DNA from: Trogon surrucura
Lineage: Eukaryota; Chordata; Aves; Trogoniformes; Trogonidae
Reading direction: 5' to 3'
NCBI GenBank assembly: GCA_020746105.1
Contig: CM036618.1
Coordinates: 18,769,001-18,833,000, forward strand
Length of the DNA stretch: 64,000 nucleotides
Shown here one piece after another: positions 24,201 to 37,400 of this stretch. The notes beneath the pieces are model-generated. The model searched no databases. It had not been told where the DNA came from and was given only the letters and a program-made list of their open reading frames with translations. The position numbers and the translations under genes were made by a program. How positions within the stretch are numbered: position 1 is the first letter of the stretch; each line of letters starts with the position of its first letter.

Positions 24201-27200
24201 ACTAGTACTGCCAAAAGGGACCTTGCACAGCACACAGGTGAGCCCATCAGCTGAGCCTTGAAAACATATGTGAAAACATATGCAACAAAGGGCAGCAAAC
24301 AGCAGAGGAGGGAACAAAAGAAGAAGAAATAACAGAAGCAACACCAAAGTCAGAAGAAGGGTTGCTCTATGGCAGAACAGGGGGAGGGACTGAGGCCTGA
24401 AGAAAGCCCACAGCAGAGCATAGGAAAAGAGTGATAAACAGAGAGAGAAACTACTGTGCACTGAGCTCCACCTCTGGTGCTGCTTGCTGCTTCACCAAGG
24501 GACTGAGTGCAATCCATGTCCATAATGAGGGTGAAAAGGAGTCCGAAGTGATGGAGCAAAGGGGAAACAAAGAAGGGAGGAAACAAGTCTAAGTTGAGAC
24601 TGAGTCTGGGAAAGATATTTTTTTCCCTAAGTGTTTTAGTGCTTGTCTTTTATTTACCTACTTTCTAATCAGTAATTAAATAGTTATGTGAATTGGCAAT
24701 AAATTAAATACCTCAGGTAGAGTTTGTTTTGCCCACGACAATACTTGGGAACTAATTTTCCCTGTTTTTACGTTGACCCATGAAATCTCACACTCTCATT
24801 CTTCTATTTTCTCCCCTGTTCAGCTGAGGGAAAGCAGGAGGGAAAGATGGAAGCAAGTGAGCATCTGGGTGGGTGCTTGGGTGCTAGCTGGGGGGAGTTC
24901 ACCACAGCAAGTAATTTTATTATAATTTTTCACTCTCATTCCTTCCCTTCCTTCCCTTTATTCCTCTTTTTTTTTTTTCCTCAGCTTTCACTCTTTCACC
25001 TTATGTTCTTTCATTTTATAATTGTTTGAATGGCAGAAGTGTAGCAAATATAGTTGACAAGTTATTGTTCTTGCAGTTAATTCTTGCCTCTATCAGTTCC
25101 ACAATAACAGAAATATCATGAAACTGGTCCTATTGTAGATGCTTCCAACAGTAAGATATTGGCATCCAGATCGCATTTTGCAATGGGATATTCTAACCAG
25201 ACTGCCAGCACTGGAATGAAAAATCTAACTCTTTGTTCCAAAGAGCTGTTAGATCAACATACTTATCATGGTTGCCACCTAGAAATCATGCAAATGGGCT
25301 TGTATTTTATACCTTTTCCTACTTTACTTCCTCTCTCGTGTTTCCTGCTTTCTCATTCATCTACTATTTTTGGTGTGACATGTTAATTTTTATTAAATCC
25401 TTTTGTTGCTGATCTCTGCAGCTTTTGTACCACACTGCCCATTCAGCACCACTGGAAGAAGTACTGATTCCAGTGACCTGTCAATATTTGACTAGAGTTT
25501 TTGTCTGATGTGACTTGGCTAGCAGGAATTGGATACTTCCACTTCTAGATCCCCTTGATGAGTGCTGACACCCCCTCCCAATTAAGAGCTCTGTGTGGTG
25601 CCTCCTTCCCACTTGAAGAAGAATGAAATACAAATGGAGATTAAACCCTTACTCCCCTTGGAAGGGATCCTGCAGCACGGCTGGGGTGCACTGGTAGGAT
25701 GTGATAAAGTGATAACTTCCATCTAAGGTGCTTAAGGTTCACAATATCAAAAAGGAGAGTCATTATTGCAATGGAGAGGGGATCCTAGGCTGCTTGCTGG
25801 GGCTTCAGAGTCCTTTGTGCTAAAGAAAGATTTGTTAACTCTATTCAGGACAACAAGTTTTGTGTTTCAGCAGCAGTCTTCTCATAAGTTGACAGGCATA
25901 GAGAGGAAATGGTCTGAGAGCAGAAACTCAGGTCCCCTTGTTTTGAGAGCTATCCCAGGCCTGCAGTGGAACTGGTAGAAAGATGCAGATGAAGGTGAGG
26001 GAGAGAAGGACAAAGTGTTATATATGCTAACTTGGGCTGCTGGACTGAACTGTTTGGAGAAGCTATAAAATCAAGATTTAGATTTTTACAAGTTCAAAGG
26101 AGGATGGATCCCATTTGCAGTTCAGCTTTGAGTTTCTCTAGTAGAAACAGTTGGACTTAGAACAAAGTTAGTGAAGTTTACTTAACACTCTCGGTAAGAT
26201 TTCCAAAGCCAACTTACTCATCTAAAAAATGGATTATATGAGCATGAGGAAAGGTATAAGATTATTGGGTTTTTTAGCATTTCTGAACAGATTATTTGAA
26301 GCAGCTGAAACACTTGTATAGCTTCGCTTTTCTTTCCAAACCTAGCAAGGGTGCTGCCCTAGTGAATGACAAAATCCAGATAGAGTGTGGGAGCAGCAGG
26401 ATCCCAAATTAAACAACTGGGAGGTTGATAAATGCTTCCAGTAGCAGTTTTAACTACAGATGGAATCGTTTGACCATTCGACACACCACAGTCCGCTTGT
26501 TGTAGGCTTCCGACCATCTCTCTGCAACATTAACTTCATAAAAACTTCCATCAAAGAGCCCCCACCAGAGTCACAGTGTCTTTTTTAGAGCATTTTCAAA
26601 CAGCAGAAATAAACATTAAAATATTCTGTCCTTCCTTCCTTGACATTTTTCTGACAGTAGATTAGAATCAGATGGAAGGTATCATTATTTCCACAAAGAT
26701 TATCACGCAAACTAATTCCTTTACAATAACTTTTAAAAAAATCTTTTAAAAAATATGTATGCATTTGGCCAATAAATTCAAAGATATAGAGAAGGTTTGT
26801 TCAAGGCTGATGTATCTTGATTTGTATACTTGTCATTGGCCAGAGAACATTCTTCACTAACCAGCACTTTTAACAAGCAGTTTATTGATATCCTGAACAC
26901 CTGGTAATTTTTTCCTTCATTTGTTTTTTCTTCATTCCAGATTGGTTGTTGTTCTTTTTAAAGTACTGCACTGATGTTCTGCACTTCAGAGTGGAAAAGT
27001 AATTGCATACCCTGCACTGGGAAAATAAATCTGCAAGAAAACAGAGTATTTTGATTGCAAGAATCTCTAAGAACTGGAGATGATGTAATTTTAAGATAAT
27101 AGATTTTAACAAACAGAGTTTCAGGCATAAACAGGTAGTTCCCCCGTCTTTATGCTTGTGAACACTAAGATTAAGTGTATAACTTATTTTATTATTTGTA

Positions 27201-30200
27201 TTTGTACACTGTAGTATTCACAACACACTACCCAACACCCATGTATTGTACACACAAGACTTGGTGTTTACTCACAATACAAATATACAAGCGGGTACTC
27301 AGACTTCCTTGCAATTTCAAACTCATTTCTAATCACATTAATTTTTTTTAATGGTAAATATATTTGAGATTTTTCCAGCCACAACATAAAACTAAATTAT
27401 TTGTTAGTATTACAAATCTGATCACATTACCTCTTTTCCAGTCATATTAATTTCAGGTGTTTAGTCTTGTTTTCTAAATTGTATTGAGTGAGGATACCTC
27501 TTGGTACATAGCCTACTCACAGCCGGCTTTCTAAAGTGTACCCTTTTCAGGCTTCTCTCCTCATGTGACGAGTCAGATTGTTATTAGCGCTCTCAGCGGT
27601 TGTTGAGACAGACTGTAGGTGCAGAGGTGTAGGTGCAGTGTACCTGACAAAGAGCCAGACCAGGCCAGGCCAGGTGTGTACACGTGCAAAGATAATATTT
27701 GGTGCATAGGGCAATGCTCCCTATCAAACACTGCCATGTCCACAACAACTATTAGATGTGTTTTGGCAAATTTTGGCACTGAACAACTGAAAAGAAATGG
27801 TACCAGAAAGCATAATTGTATTTTTTTCACTGGTATCTAGAGGATAAACTTTGTGAAGGTGGTTATTCCTCACAGTTACTGAGCTCCTTTAGTCTGAGGC
27901 TTCCAATCCACATTATGAATAACCATCAATTAGTTATATCAAAGTTAAAGAAAAGCCCAAAGATTGTGGCTGATATATTTCAATATGATTTAGGACTCTA
28001 ATTCAGTTTGGAATTGAGTAACATTTCAACTTCTACATACTTACTTAGATTCTTTTTCTGATCTGAAAGGCTCAAGATTAAGGGAGCCAAGTTGCCTGGG
28101 GCAGAAGTAAGAAGTGTCCAGACCTCATGTTTCCTATCCTTATCTTTCAGCCACAAGAAGTAATCTACCCACCTCCATTTACCCAGCACAGCTAAAGCTT
28201 TGCTTCCTTCATAAAGCAAAGTAAACCAGAAGTATCTAGCAAAGACACATAAATACTCTTAAGCAATTTTCTGCTTATTATTTACTTGAATGTCCTTCTG
28301 ATGGGTGACTATGCCTTTGCTAGTGGCACTCAAAGAGCCAAAAGAAACATATGTTGTGAAAAGTACCTTTAGCAAAACAGACAGATGGATAGGTAACACT
28401 TTTAAAACAGGGCGACCAATGGTTAGCAATTCATTTGGTATTCATTGCAATAACATTAATTGTGATGAATAAATTACATTTAGCATCACTTGGAATTTTG
28501 TGAAAAGAACATTTGCCTTTTTGGTGGCTTTGTGAAAATGAAACATAAACCACTTTTCTATTTTTTCCACTTTGTGTTATTTTTCCCATCTCAGAAAATA
28601 GTTCATTTAACAGCAGAATCTATGCAAGAAAACCATAACTGGTGCATCAGTGCTTTAAAATTTTAAATGCTTCTGATGATATTACCATCCATAAGTAAAT
28701 TTTCACTCATAACATGCTTTGAAGCTCTCCCCTTTTTTTTACAGCAAATGAAAAATTTCTACATTGCTCAATCCTTCTTGCTGGTTCATCACTCTTCTAG
28801 TCAGTTAAATACATCACAGAAGTGAAAAAATATACCTATTGCTTGTAAGCTGTAAACAGTCAGTAGATTGTGTTCTGTTGATTACAGACCGTTTATATTG
28901 GCTGGACCGGGCTTTAGCTGTCAGCACATAAAGAGAGAAATGGACAAAAGAGGCTCTGAGAGCAGATGTTGACACTGGAAGCTCAAATTCTGGGATCCTC
29001 AGCCTGTGGCTGTGGAAGCCCAGCTGGGAGAAAGAGACAGGCTGCATTCATAGAGCCTCTCTGGGATCTCTGCCCCATGCAGGTACCCAGCCATTGCGAG
29101 ACAGGAAGATGAAAGGCTGCTTCGCAGATGTCACCTGCTGAGGGTTCAGCAGCCTGTCCAGAAATGTCATGTTTGGCAGCTGGTGGAGGATCCCTCCCAC
29201 CAGCTCTGGCGCACAGATTCTCACAGTATTCCGGGAAAGATGCTTACACGGGGGCTTCCTAATGAGGCAACATTAAAGAGAAATTTTGGCTTCTGGCTCT
29301 AACAGCACATTGACATTAACCTAGCTGTCCATTCATTACACAGTTCTACTGAAGATCAGTCACTCTAACAAAATGAATTTTAGGCATAAGCAGCAAGCCA
29401 AATTACCCTGGAAAATTATCGAAATGGCTATTGCTTCTTGTTCTGTTAAACTGATTCTGTATTCCTTTGTTTCTGTGTAAGTTTCTGAAACTGCTCTGAA
29501 TTCCACCGATACAGGCTCAGTGGAGGCAATTGGCTCCAAAAGCAGCAGAAACTGCAAAATTCCGGAGGATATATGGCACTCAAATATGGCACACCGAAAC
29601 TCCTGGGTTCTATTATCTGCTTGGGTAATAATACATGACCTCATCAGAACACACATTTAGAACATCGGCAGGAAATATCAGAGAGTATTGGTAAGAAGAT
29701 ATAAAAAGAAAGGCGACAAGAATTTGGCAAAAGAATGCTGAGTTCTAAGCAGAAAGGTGATAAAGTGAAGCAGAAAAAGGTTATTGCTTGAATTAGTTGG
29801 GAGGATTAGTATTTGCCCTTTTTCTCACCTAGAGCCTCAAGTCAAAGCAAATGGCATGTACCTCGTCCTTTGCCTTTTGGGCTACTTCTAATCTGCATAG
29901 AAAGAACAAGGGGTCCCTTTCCATACTGCATACAGGCTCAAGGAAGTGTCAGGACCTGACTCCTCTCCCATAAATCAATTAAATTCTCAGAAATACCTAA
30001 AAATGCTACTTAAATGCATGGGATCTAAAATTGTCATTTGAGTGACTAGTAAGAGAAAAAAAATTACTCAGAATGGTCAAATTTCTCATTCGAGTTTTTT
30101 TTAAGCTTTACAATCTTCATTTTTTTCTCCTTTCTCTATTCAATATACTAATCAGAATAATAAGAACTGATTTTTTTTGCTGTGGTATCTATCTAGTACT

Positions 30201-31270
30201 GCATTGCTTCTTAATAGTAGTCAGAGGTATCAAAACGTCTCTGAGTCTGCAGGAGAGGACTTCTATCATCATCATCTACAATTTTGTTGCAACTACGGGT
30301 TATTGGTTCGGTCCTTCCTAAGGAGGCTGCTTGCAGGGTAGAATAGGTGATGTTTCTCAGGACCTATGGCATGGAAGGTTTGCCTGAGGATTCCAAGCAG
30401 AAGAACTGATGAGAAATTTATTCATTAGTTACATCAAATGGTTGAAACTAAAATCACGGCTAATACCATTTTTGGCTGTGGTGAGTGAAACTTTAAAGCA
30501 TTGAGGTCATCTTGACACTTCAGTCATACTTTTGCAAAAGGGACGGAGAAAAAGTAATGAGTGAAAAAGCAGAGGAGGGATTAACAGAAGGAAGTAAAGA
30601 TACTGAACAGCATGATCTTAACTACATTTACAGCATTCACCAATTAAAGAAGCACGCAGTAGAAAGGTCTTGAGCTTGGAATGGCCCACTAATGTTAACA
30701 AAGCCCCGGTGATTAGACTTACTGACAGCTCCCAAACTACAATTTAATTACTTCTCTATTTTAAAAGAGACTATGGTCCAAGTTGTGGCATTTCAAATGG
30801 ATATCTTTTAAAAAAATCTAATTTTGATAAAGTAAAATGTTTAGCATTTTTCGATAACTGGGTTTTTAATGTGAAAATCTGACTAAGGGAAAACTAGCTC
30901 CAGTGATGCTCATAACATTAGGACACCTGAAGAAGAATAAAACCATAAAATAAAAGGAAGTAATAGACAAAACCAGAAAAAAACCCAACAGTTCCTGGCA
31001 CTTTTTAGAGGATTTAGTGCATTTCATGCCCTCTTAACGAGTGAACCTTAGCAGATATTGGAAATTTCTCTTTAGAAGACATTAATGATCTGACTTATGG
31101 AATATTATACATATCAATGAATTTTTAAGTTTATAAAAGTAATATTTTTGTTTAAATACAGCATTATATTGTCTACCACCAGGTTAGACTTCCATCTAGT
31201 TGAGAGGGAGTTTTTAATTAAAGAACATAAAATTTAAACGGTTCAGAAAATGTCAACATGGGTTCCTATT
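21284..31270. other. About 10 kb of non-coding DNA, nothing recognised
   Basis: No gene, RNA gene or clear repeat was recognised. Frames longer than 80 codons (for example 22741-23022 and 29360-29656) show no family features and no convincing splice context. An A-run of 18 lies at about 22463-22480. The stretch 28900-29260 is somewhat richer in G and C than its surroundings, without a CpG cluster or a recognisable frame. Intronic or intergenic sequence is the simplest reading. Confidence 0.5.
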
Positions 31271-31284
31271 TTCAGCCCAACACA

Positions 31285-31464
31285 GATGATAGAACGAGAG
31301 GGCATAAATGAAAATTAAAGAAAAACAAATTCAGAACAGATGTCAGGAAGCTTTTTTTATTCAAGAAGCGAATCATAAATGTGTGGAATGGCTTACTAGG
31401 CAAGACAGTTAAGGCAAAAACATGGAGGTCATTAAAGAAACAATTAGAAGACATCGTGGTGTAG
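31285..31464 (+). pseudogene. Ancient LINE ORF2 C-terminal relic (L2/L3/CR1-like)
   Basis: One frame reads 59 codons with a single internal stop (TGA at 31309). It shows the layout of the C-terminal tail of LINE reverse-transcriptase proteins: RTRGHK, then KLKKNKFRTDVRKLF, then a KRIINVWNGL block, then SLKKQLEDIVV before the stop TAG at 31462. Compared with the CR1 tails in this window ([36 protein letters not shown]) the pattern is the same but the residues differ, so this is another, older LINE lineage. The flanking 3' part (to about 31545) contains CCAAGACCGTCTCACG, and no CR1 octamers are present. Confidence 0.7.
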
Positions 31465-31545
31465 ATGGAAAAGGGAATGAGACATGATGAGACAAACGGC
31501 CTCTCCTCGCTCCAAGACCGTCTCACGTTCTTAAGAAATCTGGAC

Positions 31546-34334
31546 ACTGGTATGTGTTTTTAGGGCTCTAGCCTAGGTGCTGCCTAGAATACCAGACATC
31601 TTGCTCTCTCTTCTCCTCTTTCCCTTGCTTTCTGCAGGTACTCTAACACAATTTTGAGAAATACCATAAAAGTAGTTTTAATTATGGGTGTGTGTGCCTT
31701 AAATATGCACTATAGGTGCCAGTAAAACCTCTGAAACTTTTTCTATGAGTATAGATCTTACTATCATAAAGCAAGTTTGCCAGTGTAGAGCAACAGGCAA
31801 CCTCTGTTAGCAAAGATGTCTTCTGCTAGAAACAATTTACTCTCCTTTTTTTTGGTGGCTATTAGTATTATAAAGAAACATTCAATACTCTATGTAAATA
31901 CTGTCAAAGATGGTGTGATAGAACTACTCAAAAGAGGAAACAAAGAGTTATGAATAAATCAGGACAGTGCACCTGGCAAGTTTTACAGCAGAAACAAAGA
32001 CTCAGATCTTGATGTTCTGTCAGAATGGGGCAACAAGAGGATCTGGCTTAGGTGAGGACAGATAACGAAGAAGAATTTGGTTTACTATCAATCACCTACA
32101 GCTATGAATGGAAAAGGAGGGCAAACAAATAACCTCTGTTTGTTCAAGATTATTTTGAAACAACATACAAGATCCGAAGTGATAATTATATCTAGAAAGT
32201 GACAGATGTTAAAACAACAAGATGCTCTATAAACAAGTACAGGCTAGAAATGAACTAAAATGGAATTATTGCACTGTGCCAGCTGACCGCTATTATTTCC
32301 AGTTTATGTTATTTCAATAACCTGTAAATTCTAAATATATGGGAACTAAGAGTCACATTTTTACTTTACAAGTCTAGAAAGGGTTCTTTAAAAGACTACT
32401 GCTTTAGGAGAGTAGGATGATTTAAAATGGTCAGAGGTCCATCTCACACTTGTTAAAATAACTGCTCCTGCTAATGTGTATTATAAACGGAAAACTGCAT
32501 CTTGCAATATTCTTGATACAGAGGAGCTGATATGAAATGATATCAGGTAATCCCAGATAACAGGTAGGATTTAGTTTCTTAGGCCTGTTGTGATCATGAT
32601 TACTTGCTGCAAAATTTGAGCATTTAACAATAATACATGTTTGGCTTCAGATCCAGTCCCCTAAATGCACTGTCCATGTGTGAGGCAGGAGTCTGAGCTC
32701 CCATGGGGAACAGGGTGCATGTGATCTCAACAGTAAGGGTAATGCAGCCTAAACAGTGATTTAGTCAACGAAGTGCAAAAAACCATTCAGCTCATCCTAA
32801 AGTAGATAGTCATGTCGGGTGAGCTGCATAGTTATTTAGGAACAGTGGCAACTTACATTGCAGCAGCTGTTTGAGAAAACCCATTGTGTGGCTACTATTA
32901 TTTTCATTTGCCTTAATCCATTTAGGAAGTGGTTAAATACGAAATATATTGATCCTTCCCCATGACCCCCAAACTCATTGGATGAAATGTTGCTGTCTGT
33001 GTTTAAGATCTCTATCATTGATTTAGCCATCATAGGCTAAATTAGACCCTCCAAAGGCCAAGGTTTCATCTCAGTCTAAAGGACATCAGATCAATCACAC
33101 TATCAAAATTGCCCATTCCTCCCTACTAAAGGGACACAAAGGGAGCTTAGGGTGATTATGCTGGTATTGAAATAATTAATTCTGGTTATAATGTTCAGTT
33201 CTCACCTTGCTAGAAACACTCTTTTGATCAATTTACACATGTAAGATCTTTATTTCCTTAAAAAATTTCTTCCTTCCTATTGCTCCTTGAAAGATGGTAG
33301 AAGAACAGATAATGGAAGTCTAAATTGAATGATTATTTTCTCCTCCCACTGAAGGAATGAAAAGACAAAAGAAGACAACAAGCAGATCTGGCTGCATGGA
33401 GTCCAAGCAGTATTCCAATAAAATTTATTTCTGCATAGAACATTAATAGAAAACTAAAAAAAAAAACAGTAAATTTTTCTTAGCTCTAGAATTTACTTGT
33501 TGCTATTCCCCTTAAATTGTATAAAGTGATCGATCTTAATTGTAATTACATCCTGAAATGTACTTTTCTTAGTTTCTTCAATCTCCCCACATCTATAGAA
33601 GGGAAATTAACATGAAATTACAAAAATGAGATATTATTTGGAAGCCAAATAGCATGTAAGGATGGAATGCTTCTCAGGTGATTCATGCTATCTGAAAAAA
33701 AAACATTTTATTTGCAAGGTGGTGTCTAGGCTACACCAATGCCCATCAGAGAGAGAGAGAGAGCCCGCCTCAGAGCGAATAGCCTTCTTTCTCTTTGACA
33801 CGGGGCAGGACAAATTGCCTTCTGGAGGTGCCTGCATCAGTCTGTTGAATCCACAGGAAATGCAGACAGTCAGCTCATGTTTGAAACTTAACTTTTAGAT
33901 GACTGCAACTAAGTGAGAGGATGAATTGCGGCTACACATCTAGGCTGACTATAGCTGCCTGCAGCTGGAGCCTTGCACATTAAGAGTGGTCTCAGGCAGT
34001 GCCACAAGAAACACACAGACAAAAAAATAATGTGCAAATTTTTAGAAGGAAAGTAGACACATGCACATATACAGGCAGACACGTCTTAATTGGGCTCAGG
34101 CACTGCTACGTATGTTGCCAAACTTCACATCATTACATGCAATTTGCAGTAAAATAGAAACGCCTGGGACAGAGGAATTAGCAATACAGGCTCACAATTG
34201 TGTTTGGATGGGTGAGGAAATGTTCACCAAGGTTCACCACATGATGTGCCAGATCCACTGTGACATAGTGATCCTAAACACTGTAGAAGTTTAGTAAAAC
34301 AGAGAGTAAATTGGCTTATGCCATTGGAGCTGTG
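31546..34334. other. Non-coding DNA, nothing recognised
   Basis: No gene or repeat was recognised. A short GA dinucleotide run lies at about 33750-33764. Open frames up to 78 codons are unremarkable. Confidence 0.55.
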
Positions 34335-34405
34335 CTTTTGGCTACATGGCCGAGCATTTGTTTTGGAAGCCGGAGACTCTGGTTTTGGTCCCAGTGTTAA
34401 TTAAT
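34335..34405 (+). repeat. MIR/CORE-SINE-like tRNA-derived head
   Basis: A box-A-like block TGGCTACATGGCCGAGCA (34339-34356) is followed 24 nt later by a box-B-like block GGTTTTGGTCCC (34381-34392). Between them, TTTTGGAAGCCGGAGACTCT resembles the TTTGGAGTCAGGAGACCT part of MIR-type SINE heads. It is not a functional tRNA gene: no acceptor stem pairs across it and box B has lost its invariant bases. It is best read as a worn SINE relic, although it could be a chance tRNA-like match. Confidence 0.45.
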
Positions 34406-37400
34406 TGTACCGTGCATTTGCACTGCAGTCCACTAAGCAAGGTGTAAGGCAGTGTCTGGATGCAGATTATTTAAACATTACTGGCTCATGTAAAGGGCTT
34501 TAGTGGTCAGGCAATGACCAGCTGGAGCAGTTAAGGGCTGTAGGTGAAGCCAATTGTTCTGCATTTGTGAAGGACCTCCAAGTGACTCTGTGCTGCAGTT
34601 TTTTTTCTTTTGTAATTTGATTTATTTTTGAATGTTTTAAAATTCTAAGTCTTAATGTCATTATACTGCTGCTTTACTCTGCCAGCACACTCTGTTCAGT
34701 GGCGGCAGCCTGCTCACTCTTGCATTATCTTAATGGGAAATTGTTCTGTTCAACGCAATGCAAAACCAAAGTATTATGTGTAAATTATCTTAAAATTAAA
34801 TGTTTCTCTGTGGAAAGAAGATGCCAACTCTCCTTCCAAAAGATAAATTGAGAAAGTTTCTGAATGGAAAACCAGAAAAAGCCCATCTCCCCAAATAGTT
34901 ACTGGGTAGCTATTCTGATCTGTGCAGCTATCAGCACCTTCTCACATCCTGCTTTAAGGCTTTGATTGACTTTCTAGAGGAGATAACTCACTCCTCATGC
35001 TGTATTTAGGACTTTTGAGTCTTCAAAGACTGTCTGGTGCTCCACAGGAGGCACAGAGGATCCCCTCTGAGCAGCAAGGAGCAGGACCAGGGCTGTGCTG
35101 AAGGCCAGCATGTGCTCTGTACCACAGCATCCAGCTGTACTTACAAGCCACTCGCAGTGGTGGAGTCAAGGCTGCTGCATCCACCCTCCACTTTGAAAGG
35201 GGTTTAGTAAGTCTATGGGTGGTTTTATTCCTGTATGGTCAAGGGGTAGACACAAGAGTAATACATAAGCTTTTTAGTCTTTAGACTACAATAGTGTCTG
35301 TATGTGAGTATATGCTGCCTAACATATTAGGATTCAAAATTATTGTTTTAACTGAATTTAGAGGATCCTGTTGAACAGAAGGGCTCCAGAGAGCAAACTG
35401 TTGGTGACATCTGCAAAAAAAAAAGTGCATGAAACTGAGAAAGTGGAAAGTTTTGCTGTGGGGCTTCAACTGCCTTCCACGGAATGACCAAGAGCTGATG
35501 AAGACTTCCTTCAGGTGCCTGGTTGCCTCAGGCTGCCTGCACAGTCATGATGTCTTTTGGAAAACTGAGCTGTCTAGTTTGGCTTCTACTCTGAATGTGA
35601 ATCCATGTGGAGAGAGCTTGCCTGTCTCCACAGACTGCAAAGGGAGCTTCATGGTCTTCCACTGACAAATACAATTTTACACTTGTGCTTACGGCCAGTG
35701 GAAGCAATTCCAGCTGAAAGATGAGCGTGCAGTCACTTTCTGTGACATTCACAGTGCAAAAAAAAGAGAAAATATCTACAGGGAATAAGGAAAAGATTAG
35801 ATTTGAAAGACTGGTAAGGAAGGAAAGAAAGGATACAGAAACACAATATGAGAAAGGAATGACACTAGAGCTGCAGATAGAGGGGGAAGTGCTTTAACAC
35901 AGAACATTTTAAAAAAAAACCTCTCTTGTTGTTTTGATGCTAGTTTTTTTATTTCTTCATAAATTACGGTATTCAGTGAACCAGAACTGAAAAATGCTTC
36001 TTCCATTTCTTGTTCCTCTCTTAAGTTTCAACTTCTACTAGTAGTAAGCAGCAAGTAGGTAACTGGTACTTTTGTTCTGGCACATCTTTTCTCTTGAATA
36101 AATTCTCATGTTAAAAGATTCGTTTGGTTTCATATGCTTTAAAGATATTTTTCTATCAATACTGTTCACAATTTAATTACAATAATTAACATAGTTTTCC
36201 AATATTTTTTTGTGCCTTTGATTATATGCCTAAAAATGTTGCAGCTGTGTTTACCTATATCCCTTTTGTCTCAGGCTTCATCTGAAATGAGAATATCATT
36301 TTATATATAGCTTTCTACTGGCTTTGTGAACTGTTTTTCATAATATCCCAGTTTAGCTTCATATACATTCATACAAAGGAATGTACTCAGCTCTCTCAAT
36401 TTGAGTGGTTCTGGAACAGAAACCAGGATAGGCAGAAATTCACGGTGTAAATTGTGTGACTTTTCAAGAAACAGGAAAATATCTGTTTGGACAACACAAA
36501 AATGGATATTATCCAGAGAATGCTGACAAAAAACAAACCCAAATGTGGTGGAAAGATACACCTTTGCCTATTATTCAACAACAGAAGTAATATTAGAAAA
36601 AGCTTTTGGTTAGAAATTGAATTTTTCTCATTTTTTTCTAGTAACATATGCAATGATTAAATGCTCTTCCATAATCCTTTGACCAGAGATATTAGTTTAT
36701 ATTCCATGTAGCTGATCTACTTCTGGGAAAGGGGCAAGGTAAAATATAATTAAGCTTTGTACAGACGCTGTGGACAAGAGATCTCTCACTCATTATCGAA
36801 GCATCAGCTGCCATATGCGGTCTGTAGAGCAGCCAAACGTTTGTGGTCCAGCAGCTGCTAACACAAATTTCTGATGGATAAGGCTTAGGAGTCTCTTCAT
36901 AGATTTCACTGGGAATTGGAACGGTCCAGAGAGTTTCCAGAGTGGTTAGTGGGATTCCCTTCTCGCATGAACAGAATCCAAAAGGGCCTATCTGAAAGCA
37001 AGTGTTTCATCTACATTGCTCTGCTGCCAGATCCTGGAGGTAGCTAGCAGAAAGAGCTGCTTTTGGGGTGGGGATTTTAAAAACAATTCATGAAAGGATT
37101 TAGAATTGCTAGTTATGCAAAAATAAGAAGCCAAGGCAAAGATCAAGAGAGGAAGAAGAGGACAAAATCCTGGGGAGGACGGAAGAATGGGCAAAAAGAT
37201 AAAAAGGGATGAATAGTAAAAGGTTGGTGAACAGGACCTCTAGATACTGAACTGGACATAGAGGAAACTTCCACATTTCCTGCTGCCATTTTTCATTGAA
37301 AACAGTTGCCAAAACTGGATGTTCTGAGCATGTAGTGCCTTAAATCTCCAACTATTACTGAAATATACAGATTTCACAGTCCCCTGAACAGCTAAAGTGA

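Noticed and set aside
34335..34405. A functional tRNA gene
   Set aside because: The two promoter boxes are only approximate, the stems do not pair, and no terminator of four or more T follows at the right distance.
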